Both the position numbers and the translations under genes were made by a program. A DNA stretch of 64,000 nt, from NCBI GenBank assembly GCA_030674185.1, contig JAPXFY010000031.1, positions 40,643,532 to 40,707,531 on the forward strand, given 5' to 3'. A model generated the notes under the pieces. The model searched no databases. It worked only from the letters and a program-made list of their open reading frames with translations, and had not been told where the DNA came from. Position 1 is the first letter of the stretch; each line of letters begins with the position of its first letter. The stretch is from Monoplex corrugatus. Taxonomy: Eukaryota > Mollusca > Gastropoda > Littorinimorpha > Ranellidae. Shown here piece by piece: positions 44,331 through 57,159 of the stretch.

Positions 44331-46780
44331 GGCGATTTACAGACATGTCCTTGTCTACTGCAGCATTACGAAAACTTTTATGACAGAAGTCACACACACA
44401 CTAACTAGTGATTTTCAACCCATAGATCATCCAGTGAAACAACAGATAACATTCTAGATTTCCTTCACCACAGTACTATAACACTGACCTCTGGCTTGGC
44501 ACAAACACCTGAGATGGCCAAAATATTCAACTGATGCTTTCAATTAACCAACAAGCACTGCCATTCGACCGTAGTGCCAAACACTGCAGTGACAAAAACC
44601 ATCTCAGAAGACCCAACGATTCAATAAGTACTTTCAACTAACCAAATACGCGGTGCCATTTTGGCATAGCGTCAGACACGTCGGTGACACAGCTCAGTTG
44701 GTTAAAACCAACACTTCAACCACAGACTTTCAAACCAAGCAATGAATGAGCCATCTGGTGAGATCACCAGACAAGAGGTGGTGTGGTCACACTGACAATC
44801 TGAAGGACACCTTCGGTACATCACACAGCCAGCCAGTCCACACAATTCAATCTGCTTCGAATTTCTGTTCACGGTTTATCATGGTTTTCATGGTTCAACT
44901 GTTTGTGGTAGTCTCTGGACCCTCCTGACAGACATGATCTGTTTTCAAACATCTGCTGTAATATTTATTGTGTAGTCTTCACCATGATCAAAAGGCATAT
45001 TCATCGAGATACCCCTGTGCATCATACAGATTTACATCTTTATTAAATATGAGATTATTCATTCTCCAGTTTGGGGTGAACAATGCAAATCATCTTCAGA
45101 AATATGAATATTTTCTGTATCGAAAGTCATGTACGGGAAACCTCCACCAATTTATCATCATCACTCTCACTCTTCCCCTTTCTTCTTGCCCTCCTAGCAA
45201 TGAGCATTCTCTATTCCCTCCCTTTTTCTTTTCCTTCCCCCCTCCAATCATTTAAACATGTTATATCTGGCAGTACCACAGTAACAGATGTGACATCTCC
45301 AATGCCACAATGATAGACATTCATGATCTGATGACAAACATTTTTTTTCCAAACATACACTCAAACTTCAAGATAACTAATGGTTCTGAGTAGCAGAACT
45401 TCAGAAACATTTGGGGCACTGAAATAATAAAATAAACAAGCTTCATTCACTTGTGCTGGAAGATAACTTACATTTCTGTACCATGTCGATACTCTATCCC
45501 TCCACTAAAATGGTATTTAGAGCATGGTTTGGAAGTGAGTAGGATCACTCTCATTATTGAATACACACCAAATGCGTGCTTCATTTATAACAGCCTCCAT
45601 TTCTGGTAGCACATGAAGTTTATTGCAACAGAGTCAGCTTACATACTTAGACTCCTGCCTACTAATACATGGGTATGGAAATTGCTTAAGACACAAACCG
45701 CTGAAGCTAAGAAAGTCCGTGGAAAAGCCCCCTCCCCCTGAATTTTTTTTCCTGTATTGAAATCTGCAATCTGAGCATTTCTGGGAATCAAATTCATACA
45801 TGTACATTTCATCATATTTACAATTTTCAATGTTCTGCGCAGTTCAACATGAAAAACAGTATACATGTAGAAAATCATATTCGTTATTACAGTTCTCTAG
45901 TCTTTATTATACGCTTAACGTTAAAAATTATAAAATCATCGCACGCGGGATCAAAACCACCAGAACAAAACATACGGCAGAAAAGAGTTAGCATGCCGCG
46001 TTCAAAGTCGCTTCAATGTGTATGACCATCTGCGCAACTATGAACAACTTCTGGGGGAAGTAAGTGGTGACTGCAGGTATGTGTATTATCTGAATGGTAC
46101 CTCTTTAAAATTCTGGACATTTACGTGCATGATCTTTCTTCTCTCTGAGAATTGAAAGAATCTGCATTTCTGTTTCACCCTTGGTAAACTTGGGTCGGTT
46201 TCTATTAAACATAAAGGATTCGAGGAAAATTCCCATGCCTGACCACACCATAGTCGTATGTCAGTCCTTTCTGGTAACATTTCACATGTGGTTATATGTA
46301 ACATTTACATCCCCTTCTTATAACACACATAAGTAGCATACTAAGTAGCATGCTTATAACCCCTTCCTAGTAACACCACCTCTCTCTGGTAGCACATGAT
46401 GGTTACTGTAACTTCAGCGTAAGGCAGACTGGTTACACGTTCGCCACCTCTTTTTAGCGACACACCCTAATCACGTGTTTATACCCCTTTCTATTACACA
46501 CCCTTGATACATTTTTACATTCCCTTTCTATCCACATACAGTGTCTTAAAATTCTGACTATAAGCCGCAACTTTCTTCCTCAACTTCGATCTCTGCGGCT
46601 GAAACAATGACTGCGGCTAAAACAATGACCGCGGCTAGTTTGTGTATTTTCCTGACTCTATGTTCAGCAGCATTCTCAAATCTGTTTGCTGCAGCGTTCT
46701 CCAGTCTATACGTAGCTTCACTTCAAATCTCTAAGCTGATTTTGACTGTTCATGAATTCTTCACGAATGCGGTTATTGTA
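44331..46780. other. Long stretch without recognised gene
   Basis: AT-rich, low-copy-looking sequence. It could include the 3' untranslated region and downstream flank of the BEN-like gene, but no poly(A) site can be fixed by eye. No exons recognised. Confidence 0.5.
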
Positions 46781-46784
46781 AAGG

Positions 46785-46985
46785 TGTTAACTGTTCACAT
46801 TTTTTATCCAAATTTGCACACCATACCGCCAATTTCTGTTCACATTTTTTAAAATCCAAATTTGCACACCATAATGCCAATTTCTGTTCACATTTTTCAT
46901 CTAAATTTGCACACCGTACCGCCAATTTTTGTACACATTTTTTATCCAAATTTGCACACCATGCCGCGAATTTCCGTATGTTTTC
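46785..46985. repeat. ~45-bp minisatellite
   Basis: Four to five units of TGTTCACATTTTTTATCCAA, ATTTGCACACCATACCGCCA and ATTTC. The stop-free minus-strand reading is a by-product of the repeat. Confidence 0.92.
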
Positions 46986-47865
46986 ACACATGTAATTTTG
47001 GGTGCAAAATATGTGGCTTATAAAACACTATGGCTCGTGTGTGAATGAATTTCTCACATTTTAAAGATTTAGGGGACGCAGCTTATATACCAATGTGCTG
47101 AACAGACAATACTATGGTAGTTACATTTTTATAACCCCTTCTCATCAGCACCACAGTTGCATGCCATTTTTGTCTGGTAGCACATAAGGCTTATGTAACT
47201 TTAGTGTATGGCAGATAGATTACATGCTACCAGTCTCTTTCTACTAAAACTCCACTGTACATGTTTATAACCTCTTTCCATACACCCCCCCCCTCCCAAA
47301 AAAAAACGCTCTCTGCATGTTTACAGCGTCTTTCTAAGAACACATCCTAGTTACAGGTTTCTAACCTCTTTTTGTTGACACACACCATAGAACTTTACAT
47401 CTTTAGAACTTTCTACAAACACACTCTAGTTGTACACCACTCCTTTCTGGTAACATTCCAATGTAATTACATGTAACTTCTTTTTGATGACACAATCCTG
47501 ACAATACATGTAACTTCTTTTTGATGACACAATCCTGACAATGTGGTCTCACACATGATACATATTTAATTTTCTAACTTTCACCTACGGTTTTAAGATA
47601 ACCTTATAAAGAGGTCACATTAACAAATGAAACAAACCCTGCTTTGTTTTCATAAACTGGTGATACGTCAAAGGGCTCCATCCAAGACTATTTCAGCTGC
47701 CTTTGTTGCTAACCACAGCACAAATCATCATTTTAATGCTCTACACTGAATTTACAGGGTGTGGAGAGACTGTCACTACACTTGTCAGATGTAAAGACAC
47801 GATAAAGCTATGCAGTGAGAGAGAGAGCTAAAATGCCAAGTCGGTCACCAGAGGTGTTACATAGT
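46986..47865. other. Degenerate repeats, no gene
   Basis: Loose recurrence of ATAACC(CCTTTC)TA-type segments and GGTAGCACATAAGG. TAACTTCTTTTTGATGACAC with AATCCTGACAAT is repeated at 47480 and 47512. No gene seen. Confidence 0.6.
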
Positions 47866-48690
47866 GCCATGCTCACCGAGTTCACTCACCATACCTGTCA
47901 TATATAATGCCATGCTCACTGCGTCAAGTCAGCAGACCAGCTATACACTGCCGTGCTCATTGAGTCAATTAAGCAAACTCATTATACAGTGCCTTGCTCA
48001 CTGAGTCAAGTCAGCAGACCAGCTATACACTGCCATGCTCAATGAGTCAAGTCAGCAGACCAGCTTTACACTGCCAAGCTCACCGAGTCAAGTCAGCAGA
48101 CCAGCTATACTGCCATGCTCACCGAGTCAAGCCAGCAGACCAGCTTTACACTGCTGTGCTCAATGAGTCAAGTCAGCAGACCAGCTATACACTGCCGTGC
48201 TCAATGAGTGAAGTCAGCAGACCAGCTTTACACTGCCATGCTCACTGAGTGAAGTCAGCAGACCAGCTATACCTGCCATGCTCACTGAGTCAAGCCAGCA
48301 GACCGGCTATACACTGCCATGCTCACTGAGTGAAGTCAGCAGACCAGCTATACACTGCCATGCTCAATGAGTCAAGTCAGCAGACCGACTATACATTGTC
48401 GTGCTCAATGAGTCAAGCCAACAGACCAGCTATACACTGTCGTACTCAGTGAGTCAAGCCAACAGACTGGCTATACACTGCCATGCTCACTAAGTCAAGC
48501 ATCAGACCGGCTTTTCACTGCCATGCTCACTGAGTCAAACTCACTATAGAGTGCCACGCTCATCAAGTCACCAGACTCATTGATACCAAGTCATACTCAC
48601 TGTGTCAAGTCACCAGACTCAGTATACATTGCCATGCTCACCGAGTCGAGTCACCAGATTCACAATACAGTGCCATGCTAAGTCACAGCG
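47866..48690. repeat. 41-bp minisatellite
   Basis: About eighteen units of CCATGCTCACTGAGTCAAGT, CAGCAGACCAGCTATACACT and G, more degenerate at both ends. Confidence 0.95.
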
Positions 48691-48964
48691 TCAATTACTT
48701 CACTTGTCACAAAGCTGAGACTCAAGACTCAGTAAAGCGCTCAATGAGTCCAGGCCGGCAGACCTGTCCCAGGCATTAGGCAAAGCATGTGTTAGTGATA
48801 CAATCAGTGGGGAGGCTTCTGTCATTGCCAGTGTGGTGTCTGTGTCTTACAGCAACACAGGCAGGAAGGTATATATATATATATTATATATATACCTACT
48901 ATGGTAATGAACGTCACAACTAACAACAACCACTTCAGCCATCAACAGTGGATGGTGAAGGTAT

Positions 48965-49045
48965 CAGACCCTTTCACTCCTTAAACCTACCCATCCTTTT
49001 CCTGCAGAAAGCTGGTGGGTAGGCTGAAGGAGTGAATGGGTTAAA
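48965..49045. mobile_element. Short palindromic MITE near gene 3' end
   Basis: GACCCTTTCACTCCTTAAAC, CCTTTTCCTGCAGAAAGCTG and GAAGGAGTGAATGGGTTAA form an imperfect foldback of the TTAA MITE family. It starts about 65 bp beyond the stop codon of the BEN-like gene, probably inside its 3' untranslated region. Confidence 0.65.
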
Positions 49046-49110
49046 CACTATTAACATAAGCCACAATAACAACAGTCACTGAAGTCAACAACGAGTTTTG
49101 TCACAGACAT

Positions 49111-51449
49111 TCAGGGACTCTGCAACACTGTCTGTGTGGGCAATTTGTCAATGATGGAGTTGATATCCACCAGTTTGTGGATCCAGTTGTAAATGCGGCG
49201 CAATGCGTCGTTGATGCGATCCACACAGTTTTTCCACACCAGTTTCTCTAGTCGAGGGTTGTCCAACACGGATGGCGGGTAACGCATTACCAGGAAGCGG
49301 ATGGCGGACATTTTGGCAGGATCCAGCGCTTTGTGTTTGTTTTCCATCTTCTTGCCCTTGATGTAGAAGACACCCGAAACATTGCGATCGTAGACCTCGC
49401 CCAACGTGAAGATCCTGAAGACGAGTTCTTTAGCTAGCCTTTCTCTCCGACCCTGACAGGCCTCTTCAGCTTCCTTGAGGACGGAGGAGCAGATGCTGAT
49501 CTCATTGTTGCCCATGTTGCGGACGAGAGGCTTGCGGATGTTGGCCAGGGCTGACATGATCTGTTTGGATGTCATGTTTTTCTGGAAGTCTTCCACCAGC
49601 ATCTCCCAGAACTTGGGGTCCACGATCACCGTCTTGGGGTTCTGGGACACAGTGGTAAAGCGTGCGCCTGAGGTATCCTTGCTGCTGTCAGGTCCCAGCT
49701 CATAGGTCCCACCTTCTGAGTCATAGATGGTCACCGCAATGCCACTCTGGCTATCAGGGGCTGCCACATCCGAGGCGGCAGCGATAGGAACAGGGGCAGC
49801 ATTGTTTAAGACCAGCAGGTTCTGGTCGGGTAGCTCTGAAACAGTGGAGGTGGCAGTTTCCCCAGAGGGGCTGGGGGTCTCAGCTAAAGGCAAACTGACT
49901 GTACCCACAGGGATGAACAGATCGGAGGACGACTCGTTACGCTTCAGCTCGTCCTTGTTGTTGAACCCTGTGATGGTCAGATAGTCGGCAAGAGCTGCTT
50001 TCAGGTCACTCTTGGACTGACCAGGACTGGCCGCTGTGCCAGCCGTGGAGGAGGAAGTGGCTGTGGAGACAGGGGTGGTGGTTGTGGTAGAGGAACTCTT
50101 CTTCTTGGATTTGGGAACATTTTGTGCCAGCTGGGCCTCCTGACGATCAAGGCGTTTGTTAATCTCGGTGACAGCACGCATGGACTCTTGCATCATGACC
50201 AGCATTTTGTCCAGCTTGGCGGACATCTGCATGATGGTGGATGTGGTACTGGGTGTGGCACTGGCCGCTCCCATGTTCTGCAGCTGCGGTAAGAAGCTGC
50301 CAGGGGGCAGCACCAGTGACACAGGTTGCATGCCACCCTGCGTCTGGATGGTGGCTCCAGGGGCGGGTATAGCTCCAGTCAGACTCTTTGACGTAATGGT
50401 GATGGCCTTACCTCCCGGCTGACTCTCAGAGGTGGGTGTGGCAGAAGGGGGAGGGTGGGTGAAGACGACGCTGGTGCCGTCACTGAGGGTAGCAGTGTGG
50501 GGCGTGGAGGATCCCATAATGACATTGGGGCCAAGAGTCTGCTGTGGATTCTGCGAAGCCAGCACCAAGGTCTGGGCCAGCTCTTCCTGTGTCTCTTGTT
50601 TGACAATGTAGCCCCCTGGCTGGCCCGGCGCCGCGATGACGATGTTCTGACCCATACCACTGGCCACCTGTCCTGTTGATGTGAAGATAAAGTTCCCCGG
50701 CTGCTGAGGTGTTCCGGGGGAGGCGATGATCACATTCTGACCAATAGGGAACGCGGAAATGGAGGAACTGCCTGCGGGCTGGGACGATCCCACGATGTTG
50801 CTGGTGTAAGTAGTGCCATTGATGGTCTGAATTGTTCCGCTGCCTTGACCTTCGTCTGTCACCATAGCCGTTTGTCCTTCAGGCAGGTTGGTTTGCCCAT
50901 CTTGTGTGGGTGCCGGGATGATGGTGATTCCCATTTGTTGGCCCATCTGGCCGGCCAACCCTGAGGCCAGCAACTGCTGCTGGTTGATGGAGGAGGTGGA
51001 GAGTTGCTGGGCCTGGTTGTAAGCCTGTGCGATCATCTGACTGGTGCCCAACACCGTGCTGCCCTGAGAGAGCAGTGTGCCGTCCTGGTTGTACCCCACC
51101 ATGTTCTGGTTGAGCAGCAGGTCAGCCAGCGGCTTGTTCTCGTTAAACTCTGTGTTCTGAAACTCTCCGCTGTAGTATTCCGGTTCTTCTGCTCATTGTT
51201 CAGCATGTCCAGGCTGTCTCGCAGGCTGTCCTCTGACAGGGGCATGAACTGAAGCTGGTCACCACTGGCTGTCACCACCTGTTGCTGCTGCTGGTGCTGT
51301 TGCTGTTGCTGCTGCTGTTGTTGTAGCTGTTGTTGCTGTTGGGGCGTTAGTTGCTGCACAATGTGAGGGGGTGTCTGTGTGGCTTGAGGCGTGTGGGGTT
51401 GGGGGGTCTGGGTCTGTGTGGAGTCCACAGTCGTGCTCTGGTTGCTTAC
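49111..51449 (-). CDS. BEN-domain-like nuclear protein, exon 6 (last coding exon)
   Basis: From the acceptor GTTCTGTCTCTCAG/GTAAGC at 51449 to the stop TGA at 49111-49113. Numbering assumes one missing base is restored: a glutamine tract at about residues 235-260, T/S/Q/G-rich low-complexity sequence with hydrophobic islands such as GQNVIIASPG to about 600, a short coiled coil MQMSAKLDKMLVMMQESM to RLDRQEAQLAQN (about 609-648), basic PKSKKK, and a globular C-terminus (about 815-970). That C-terminus has the BEN-like pattern LAKELVFRIFTLGEVYDRN, LDPAKMSAIRFLVMRYP and VWKNCVDRINDALRRI. BEN domains bind DNA or chromatin partners. Frame one runs from 51449 to about 51190; frame two starts only after a TGA at 51193-51195. 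Length 2339 nt is one short of a multiple of three, consistent with a single-base loss. VKQE (about 486-489) fits a SUMO consensus. The gene as a whole has six phase-consistent exons. Confidence 0.82.
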
Positions 51450-51533
51450 CTGAGAGACAGAACACATAGAACTGACATTGGTACAGTATTCTGTCTGTAT
51501 GGTATAACCTGTATGGTATAACCTGTCTTTGTC

Positions 51534-51650
<117 letters not shown>

Positions 51651-51839
51651 TGTGCACGCATGCATGCGTATGTGTGTGTCAAATGCGTGTTTTATGTTGT
51701 TAGTTTGTTGGTCTAAGTTTGTATGTGCTGTATTCAATGTTGAAATCAACATGCCAAACAAATATCCAGCTGATAACGAATGTTGAAATCAACATGCCAA
51801 ACAAATAGCCAGCTGTTACTAGCTTTGGAAATATTTCAT

Positions 51840-52830
51840 TTTTTCATCAGACCTGACTGAAGAAATGGTCAGATTATGTTAACAATTACAATAGTATGAT
51901 CAGATTGTGGTAAACAATTATTTCGTCAGATTTTGGTAAAAATTACATGGTCTGATTTTAGTCAACAATTATATGGTCAGATTTGGGTAAACAGTTATAC
52001 AGAGTTTGGTAACAAATTATATGGCAAACTTTGGTAAAAATTATACAGTTTGGTAAACAATTACAAGGTCAGATTAGGGTGAACAATCATTTTATAAGTT
52101 TTGGTAAACAATTGTACGGCCAAACTTTGGTAAACAATTATACAGTCAGACTTTGGTAAACAATTACATGGTCAGATTAGGGTGAACAATCACTTGATAA
52201 GATTTGGTTAACAATTATATGGCCAAACTTTGGTAAACAATTATACAGTCAGATTTCAGAAAACAATTACATGATCAGATCTAGGTGAACAATCATTTGA
52301 TAAGATTTGGTAAACAAATGTATGGTCACACTGGTAAACAATTATAGTCAGATTTTGGTAAATAATTACATGGTCAGATTAGGGTGAACAATGATCTGAT
52401 TAGATACGGTAAACAATTATATGGCAAACTTTGATAACAATTACACAGTCAGATTTTGGTAAATTATGTGGTCAGATCTGGGTGAACAATCATCTGATTA
52501 GATCTAGTAAACATATGGCCAAACTTTGGTAAACAATTATACAAACAGATTTTGGTAAATAATTACATGGTCAGATCAAGGTGAACAATGATCTGATTAG
52601 ATCTAGTAAACAGTTATATGGCCAAACTTTGGTAAACAATTATACAATCAGATTTAGGTCAGCAATTACATGGTCAGATTTGGATAAAAACAAACTGTAT
52701 GGTCAGATATGGGTAAACAAGTATATAGTCAAATGAAGTCAATAATTATATGATCTGATTTGGTCAACAATTACACAGTCAGATTTGGGTAAGCTATTAC
52801 TGGGTCAGCTTTGGTCAACTTTGGTTTATT
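51840..52830. repeat. Degenerate ~35-60-bp minisatellite in intron 5
   Basis: Irregular repetition of TTTGGTAAACAATTATATGG, CCAAAC and ACAGTCAGATTTTGGTAAA with GGTCAGATTAGGGTGAACAA. The best copies lie at 52090-52380. Confidence 0.9.
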
Positions 52831-52946
52831 TTTCTTCATGGATTCTTAACTTTACGTACAGCGGAAATTCACAAGATCATGCAAAAGTGTGGGAGCCCTA
52901 AACAAAAGAGAAGTCACTGCCATTCAAAGGCAGACGCAAATCTTAC

Positions 52947-53009
52947 CTTCTTTGCTTTCTTTTTGGTTTTGGGCAACATGTCCACCACCGGCTCAGATAC
53001 TTTCTTTTT
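52947..53009 (-). CDS. BEN-like gene, exon 5
   Basis: 63 nt, acceptor CCTGTGGTTGCAG/AAAAAG and donor AAGAAG/GTAAGA, phase 0 at both ends. It encodes KKKVSEPVVDMLPKTKKKAK plus K, with two lysine-rich ends that could extend a nuclear localisation signal. As a symmetric micro-exon it could be skipped without shifting frame. Predicted residues 183-203. Confidence 0.8.
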
Positions 53010-53299
53010 CTGCAACCACAGGAACACCGGATTATGTTTTCTGTGATTGACTTAACACACTAATACATTTAACTGCTCACCTCTCTCTTGCAATACACGG
53101 TGCACTCCAACTCCAGAGTATCCTTTTAAGTAATAACACACATTAGTTTACCTCTTTCTTCTCAACACAACTGTGTAGAAAAATCACCGCTGTACTGTTG
53201 TATCAGCTATGTTCAGTTATCATACAATGGACAGGAACGAAGGGTGTGTTAAATTTCAGCCCCTTGACACACACACCTGGGTAATCCACTTAACAGCTT

Positions 53300-53450
53300 T
53301 GGTAAAGGACATAAAAACATGTATAAAAAAAAGGCTTAAATTACCTTAAAAAAAAAAATAAAAAAAAGGTTTATGTTTCCTAAAACTCCTTCTGTACATC
53401 ACACTTCCTTGGAGCCAAAAATGCAGTTAATACATGTAGGGGTACCTTCA
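53300..53450 (-). repeat. Dispersed repeat fragment (copy 8, inverted) in intron 4
   Basis: AAAGGACATAAAAACATGTA, GGCTTAAATTACCTTA and ATCACACTTCCTTGGAGCCA with AATGCAGTTAATACATGTA, matching the middle of copies 5 and 6. Confidence 0.6.
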
Positions 53451-53859
53451 GCTTTGTCTGGCAACGACAATAAGTGCAACACAGTGAGACCTGGTGGGAC
53501 ACCAAGCCACTTCCTTGTGAATTTGTTGATTTCGGCCTCCACTGATTCCACTGTGCTCGTGTAGATATGGTATATCAACAGAGGCCAGAGCAGCTTTGGA
53601 ATCAGCATGAACTACAGGCACCAGTCTTTGTATTTGCCAAGGAGGCCACACTGGTCTACAACCTACAGGCTTTCTTCTGCCATCTGCTTAGTGTCCTTTA
53701 CCCTTTCTTGAATCTTTCTGGAAGTCATCATACCACATTTCGAGGCTTTTGGCTGGTTCTCCTGGCACTAGTGGAACGATTTTTATATACCTTATAGTTA
53801 CATATATGATATAGAAAATGAACAGGTATCAGAATCTACTGGCTGGGTGATATACTTAC

Positions 53860-53937
53860 ATTCAGATCTTCAAGCTGTTGCTGCTTTGCTTGATTCTTCT
53901 CACTCTCATCACGCTTCCGTTTCTTGCTTTTGCTCTC
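53860..53937 (-). CDS. BEN-like gene, exon 4
   Basis: 78 nt, acceptor AATACTGTTTCAG/GAGAGC and donor CTGAAT/GTAAGT, phase 0 at both ends. It encodes ESKSKKRKRDESEKNQAKQQ and QLEDLN. SKSKKRKR (about residues 158-165) is a good classical nuclear-localisation-type basic cluster. Symmetric, so it can be skipped in frame. Confidence 0.85.
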
Positions 53938-54575
53938 CTGAAACAGTATTAAAATTCTTCATTTTATTCCACTCAACTGCACAAAGAAATATCACATTTC
54001 ACTCTTCAATTACTTCAAACGCAGTCATGAATTATTCATTTAATTTAAAAGACAAAAAGTTACAATTCATTTCAGATAAAATGTTCAAAAGAGAAAATTT
54101 TCAAGCAAAATCCCATTTAGCTAGTGCACTTACTATATTCAACTGATGCAGTGGCACACACAATCACTCCATTTTTGGCCATAACCTAACCAATGTTTAC
54201 CACAAAGTCATTTAAAAGATACATCTAGAGGCACTCCATCCCCTCTGACCATTCAGGTTGCACAAGAACAGAAGTATCCATCCTCTTTTTTTGGACATAT
54301 ATGCTGGGCCAGGGAAGACGATCTTGAGAGAGGCTGGTAGGGTGGGCCTAAGAGTTGGATGTGGTAAATGTATTAGCTAAATGGGAATTTACTTGAAAAA
54401 TTCCTCTTTCAGCGTCATACATTCTACCATATCCAACTGATGCAGAATTTAAAGACTGGAAGGCGGGAGAGATGCTCCGCTCTGGACTGTTCGCATCCTG
54501 CAGGCATCTAAAACAGCATTAGCCAAAATTAAAGAGATGTGGGACAGACCTTCTGTGGTGGAGACCCATAGATCT
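53938..54575. other. Intron 3, proximal part, no recognised element
   Basis: A short internal duplication: ATTCAACTGATGCAG near 54130 and ATCCAACTGATGCAG near 54435, each preceded by TTAGCTA-ATGGGA-like sequence. Nothing else assigned. Confidence 0.5.
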
Positions 54576-57159
54576 CCTAGGTAATGGTTGATAAAGGTGG
54601 ATTCCCTGTGTAAAAAGGATGCTTCAAGGACGTCACAAATGGAGAGGGCATGATTGAAGGATTGAAGGCACTTGAAGCTTTGAGGCTGAGAGGACCTGAA
54701 ATCATGGGCTGGTAAGCTGGTGAAGGAGAGGAGCTATCAGGACTCCCTCCTTTAGGTGGGAAGCTAGTACCCGTCCCTGGGTGGCTTCCAGGAACCGAGG
54801 TCCAAGTCTGGTCTGCTCGTGCCATCTGTCGGAGAGCTGACACTAGCAGACTCTGAAGGCTTGTTGGAGTGAGCATTTTTGCACCCTTCTTTGGGGAAAG
54901 ACTGAGGTGAGTGGTTCCATGAGACCAAGAAGGGATGAGATCTGCCTGGCTGAAGCCTAGGGGGAACTCCAGGCAGGGGCGAGTCTGAGCCAAAGCTTCT
55001 GGAGCTTGGCTGGAGTCCGGTAGGCAGCTTAGTGAGGGTGTTGAACCTCATGTCCAGGAATTCAAATGATTGTGAGTGTGTGTGATTGCATTCTTGGGGA
55101 TCAAGCAAAAATCAAAGCAACTGCAGACTCTCTGGGTGTGGGACTGGCATAGCTCTGCCCGGATCATCCAATCAATCAGGACGTAGGAGATGCAGATGGC
55201 CAGAGACCAGAGATTGGGCGAAAGAAAGAACATAGTCTTTCCACATGCATCGCGGGAACTTCCTCAGGATGTGGAATCAAGCATCCTTGAGGTCAATGGA
55301 GAAGCCCCAACTGCCTGTCCTCATCAACTTGTCAAAACAGGGCTGGGGTTTCTATTTTTACAGTACTCTTATCCTCAGGTGGCTGGCTGAAGTAACTTAC
55401 TTCAGCCAGCCACCTGAGGATAAGAGTACTGTAAAAATGCATCCAAAGAAACCCTGGCCAAGCTGTGGGAAGACGACTTCCACTGTCTGTTTCTGAATGA
55501 AATTGACAACTTCCGAGACTAGGGCTGCAGACTGTTAATTCTCACCACTCAACGACTGAGTCCTAGAAGTTTTCACTCTTGAAGGTGGATGGTTAAGCTC
55601 CTCACTAAGCCTAGACCCTCTGGCGGTGGCAGGCTGTCCCTGCGAATCACCTGTTGGTGCTAGTGTCGGCTGTTTGGAGACTGTGTTTTGGCCGGCAGGT
55701 GCTGCATTAGTGAAAATCTGACTTTTGTTGGTCGTTCCTGTGTGGTTTCTGTTGTCTATGAGTGGGACCCTGTATCTGCAGTGAGATGATGCGCCAAACG
55801 TTAAGGACGGTTGTCTAGTGTGCCTATACCAGGCGGATAGGGCAGAACAGTCCCTGATATCACAGTACATTCTGTAACAAATGGCTGTGAGTGGGGTCCA
55901 AAGAATGAGGCTGGTTAGGCAGAAATGCCGAGAAAGCAGGATGGTCCTCTGGGTAGGGTGCTCATCACAAAGATGTAGGAGGGTGAGGTACTGCAGAGTC
56001 TGCTGTCTCAGCTAAACCTTGACAGGCCTCTCTTCCTAAGGTGCTGGGGCTTTCTGGAAGGGTTGAGTCTTCACCTTCTCAAGGGTGGGAGCACCATTAT
56101 GAAATCATGAGGCCGCTATGGGCTCTCATGTGAATGCCCGTGTGGGCAGCCAAGAGCAGGGCAGACCAGACCAGATTGTTCATATCAGCAATAGTCGAGA
56201 TTGGGAAAACTGTGGAGGATGGAAGTGGTCTTAATAGGAACACCTTGTCCTATGAGGACCACTCTGGGGGTGCAAGGAGAAGGAGACCTTCCTCATCATG
56301 AACCTAGCTGTCGTCCTTGGCCTTCCTATGCATTAGGCACAACCCATAGAGAGGACACAAGGAGAGGAGAGTGACTCAGGTCCCGTACCCAGCATGGAAG
56401 TAGAACCTTGCACAATTTCTGTTATGTCTGCTGTAAACTTCAGAAGTCCTGGAAAATGTAGCCACAGGTAGACTTTGTCTCTCTGTTGGAATCGATTAAC
56501 GACCCGTAGGAGTAAAGGGACTTGTCGCATTTGGGCTGAGAGAACCTTGTCTGGGAGGATCTGTTTGATTAGATCTAAGACAACAGATGGTTCTCGGGTG
56601 AGAAACCTCAGGTGAGTGGTCAGAGAGTCTAGGACACTTTGCCAACTGACCACAAGAGGTATCTGAGAACAACCCACCCTGCGCAGAAGGGTACGGTTAT
56701 AGCTGAGGAGGATGGCGGTGTCAGCCTTCAAGACTTCAGCCAGCCTCCCATCCAAGGGCATCACCACTCTCTGGGAGGGAGGGGTTTTCATCTCCTAGCG
56801 AGTGTGAGCATCATTCTGAGAGCAGGTGGCTGCACAGGGCTCTCACACAGATGCCTGAGCAGGCAGCTGACAGCTGGGCTGTGTGGGGCAGTTTGTCCAA
56901 ATCCACCAGGAAAGAGAAAGATATGGATGTGGAAGAAAACTTGGTCTTGATGGAGACAGCCACGGGTCCATGGACGTGGAACCTCGAATGAGTTGTGTAG
57001 CATTTGCTGTGTTTCCTTAAGAGTTTGAACAAGTCCTTGGCCTCTCTATCAGGATTGAAGGACCCAAAGGAGAAGACCGAGTCAGGAACCTCATCTGAAA
57101 GGATCTGCTTCCCCCTCGAGAGGAGAGGTCTCTGGCGAGTGGTAGTAGCACCTAAGCCG
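54576..57159 (-). mobile_element. Decayed DIRS-like retroelement (main part)
   Basis: Reading the minus strand from high to low coordinate: an upstream region with open patches (56788-57120 and 56333-56791), then a reverse transcriptase with motif A as WGFSIDLKDA-stop-FHI near 55270-55310, a catalytic-box position YVLIDWMIRAE near 55145-55195, CFDFCLIPKNA, and FEFLDMRFNT near 55025-55060. SIDLKDAYFHI, YLDDWLI and FLGMRF are the forms I know from DIRS-type tyrosine-recombinase retroelements. One catalytic aspartate is replaced and motif A holds a stop, so it is dead. No recombinase domain was identified. It lies in intron 3 in the same orientation as the gene. Confidence 0.55.
55354..55438. 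repeat. Perfect 85-bp palindrome inside the retroelement
   Basis: Arms 55354-55395 and 55397-55438 (42 bp each) are exact reverse complements around a single C at 55396; the arm includes CTTATCCTCAGGTGGCTGGC. It lies just 5' (minus sense) of the reverse-transcriptase motif A region. Confidence 0.95.

Noticed and set aside
43091..44457. Pro/Asn/Gln-rich frames (REIYTNQPTNLPG repeats)
   Set aside because: Readings of the AACC-rich minisatellite blocks.
49475..50679. Plus-strand frames opposite the last exon of the BEN-like gene
   Set aside because: Antisense shadows of a well-supported coding exon.
55190..55496. Plus-strand frames across the palindrome region
   Set aside because: Opposite strand of the DIRS-like reverse transcriptase remnant and of the palindrome; no protein family fits.
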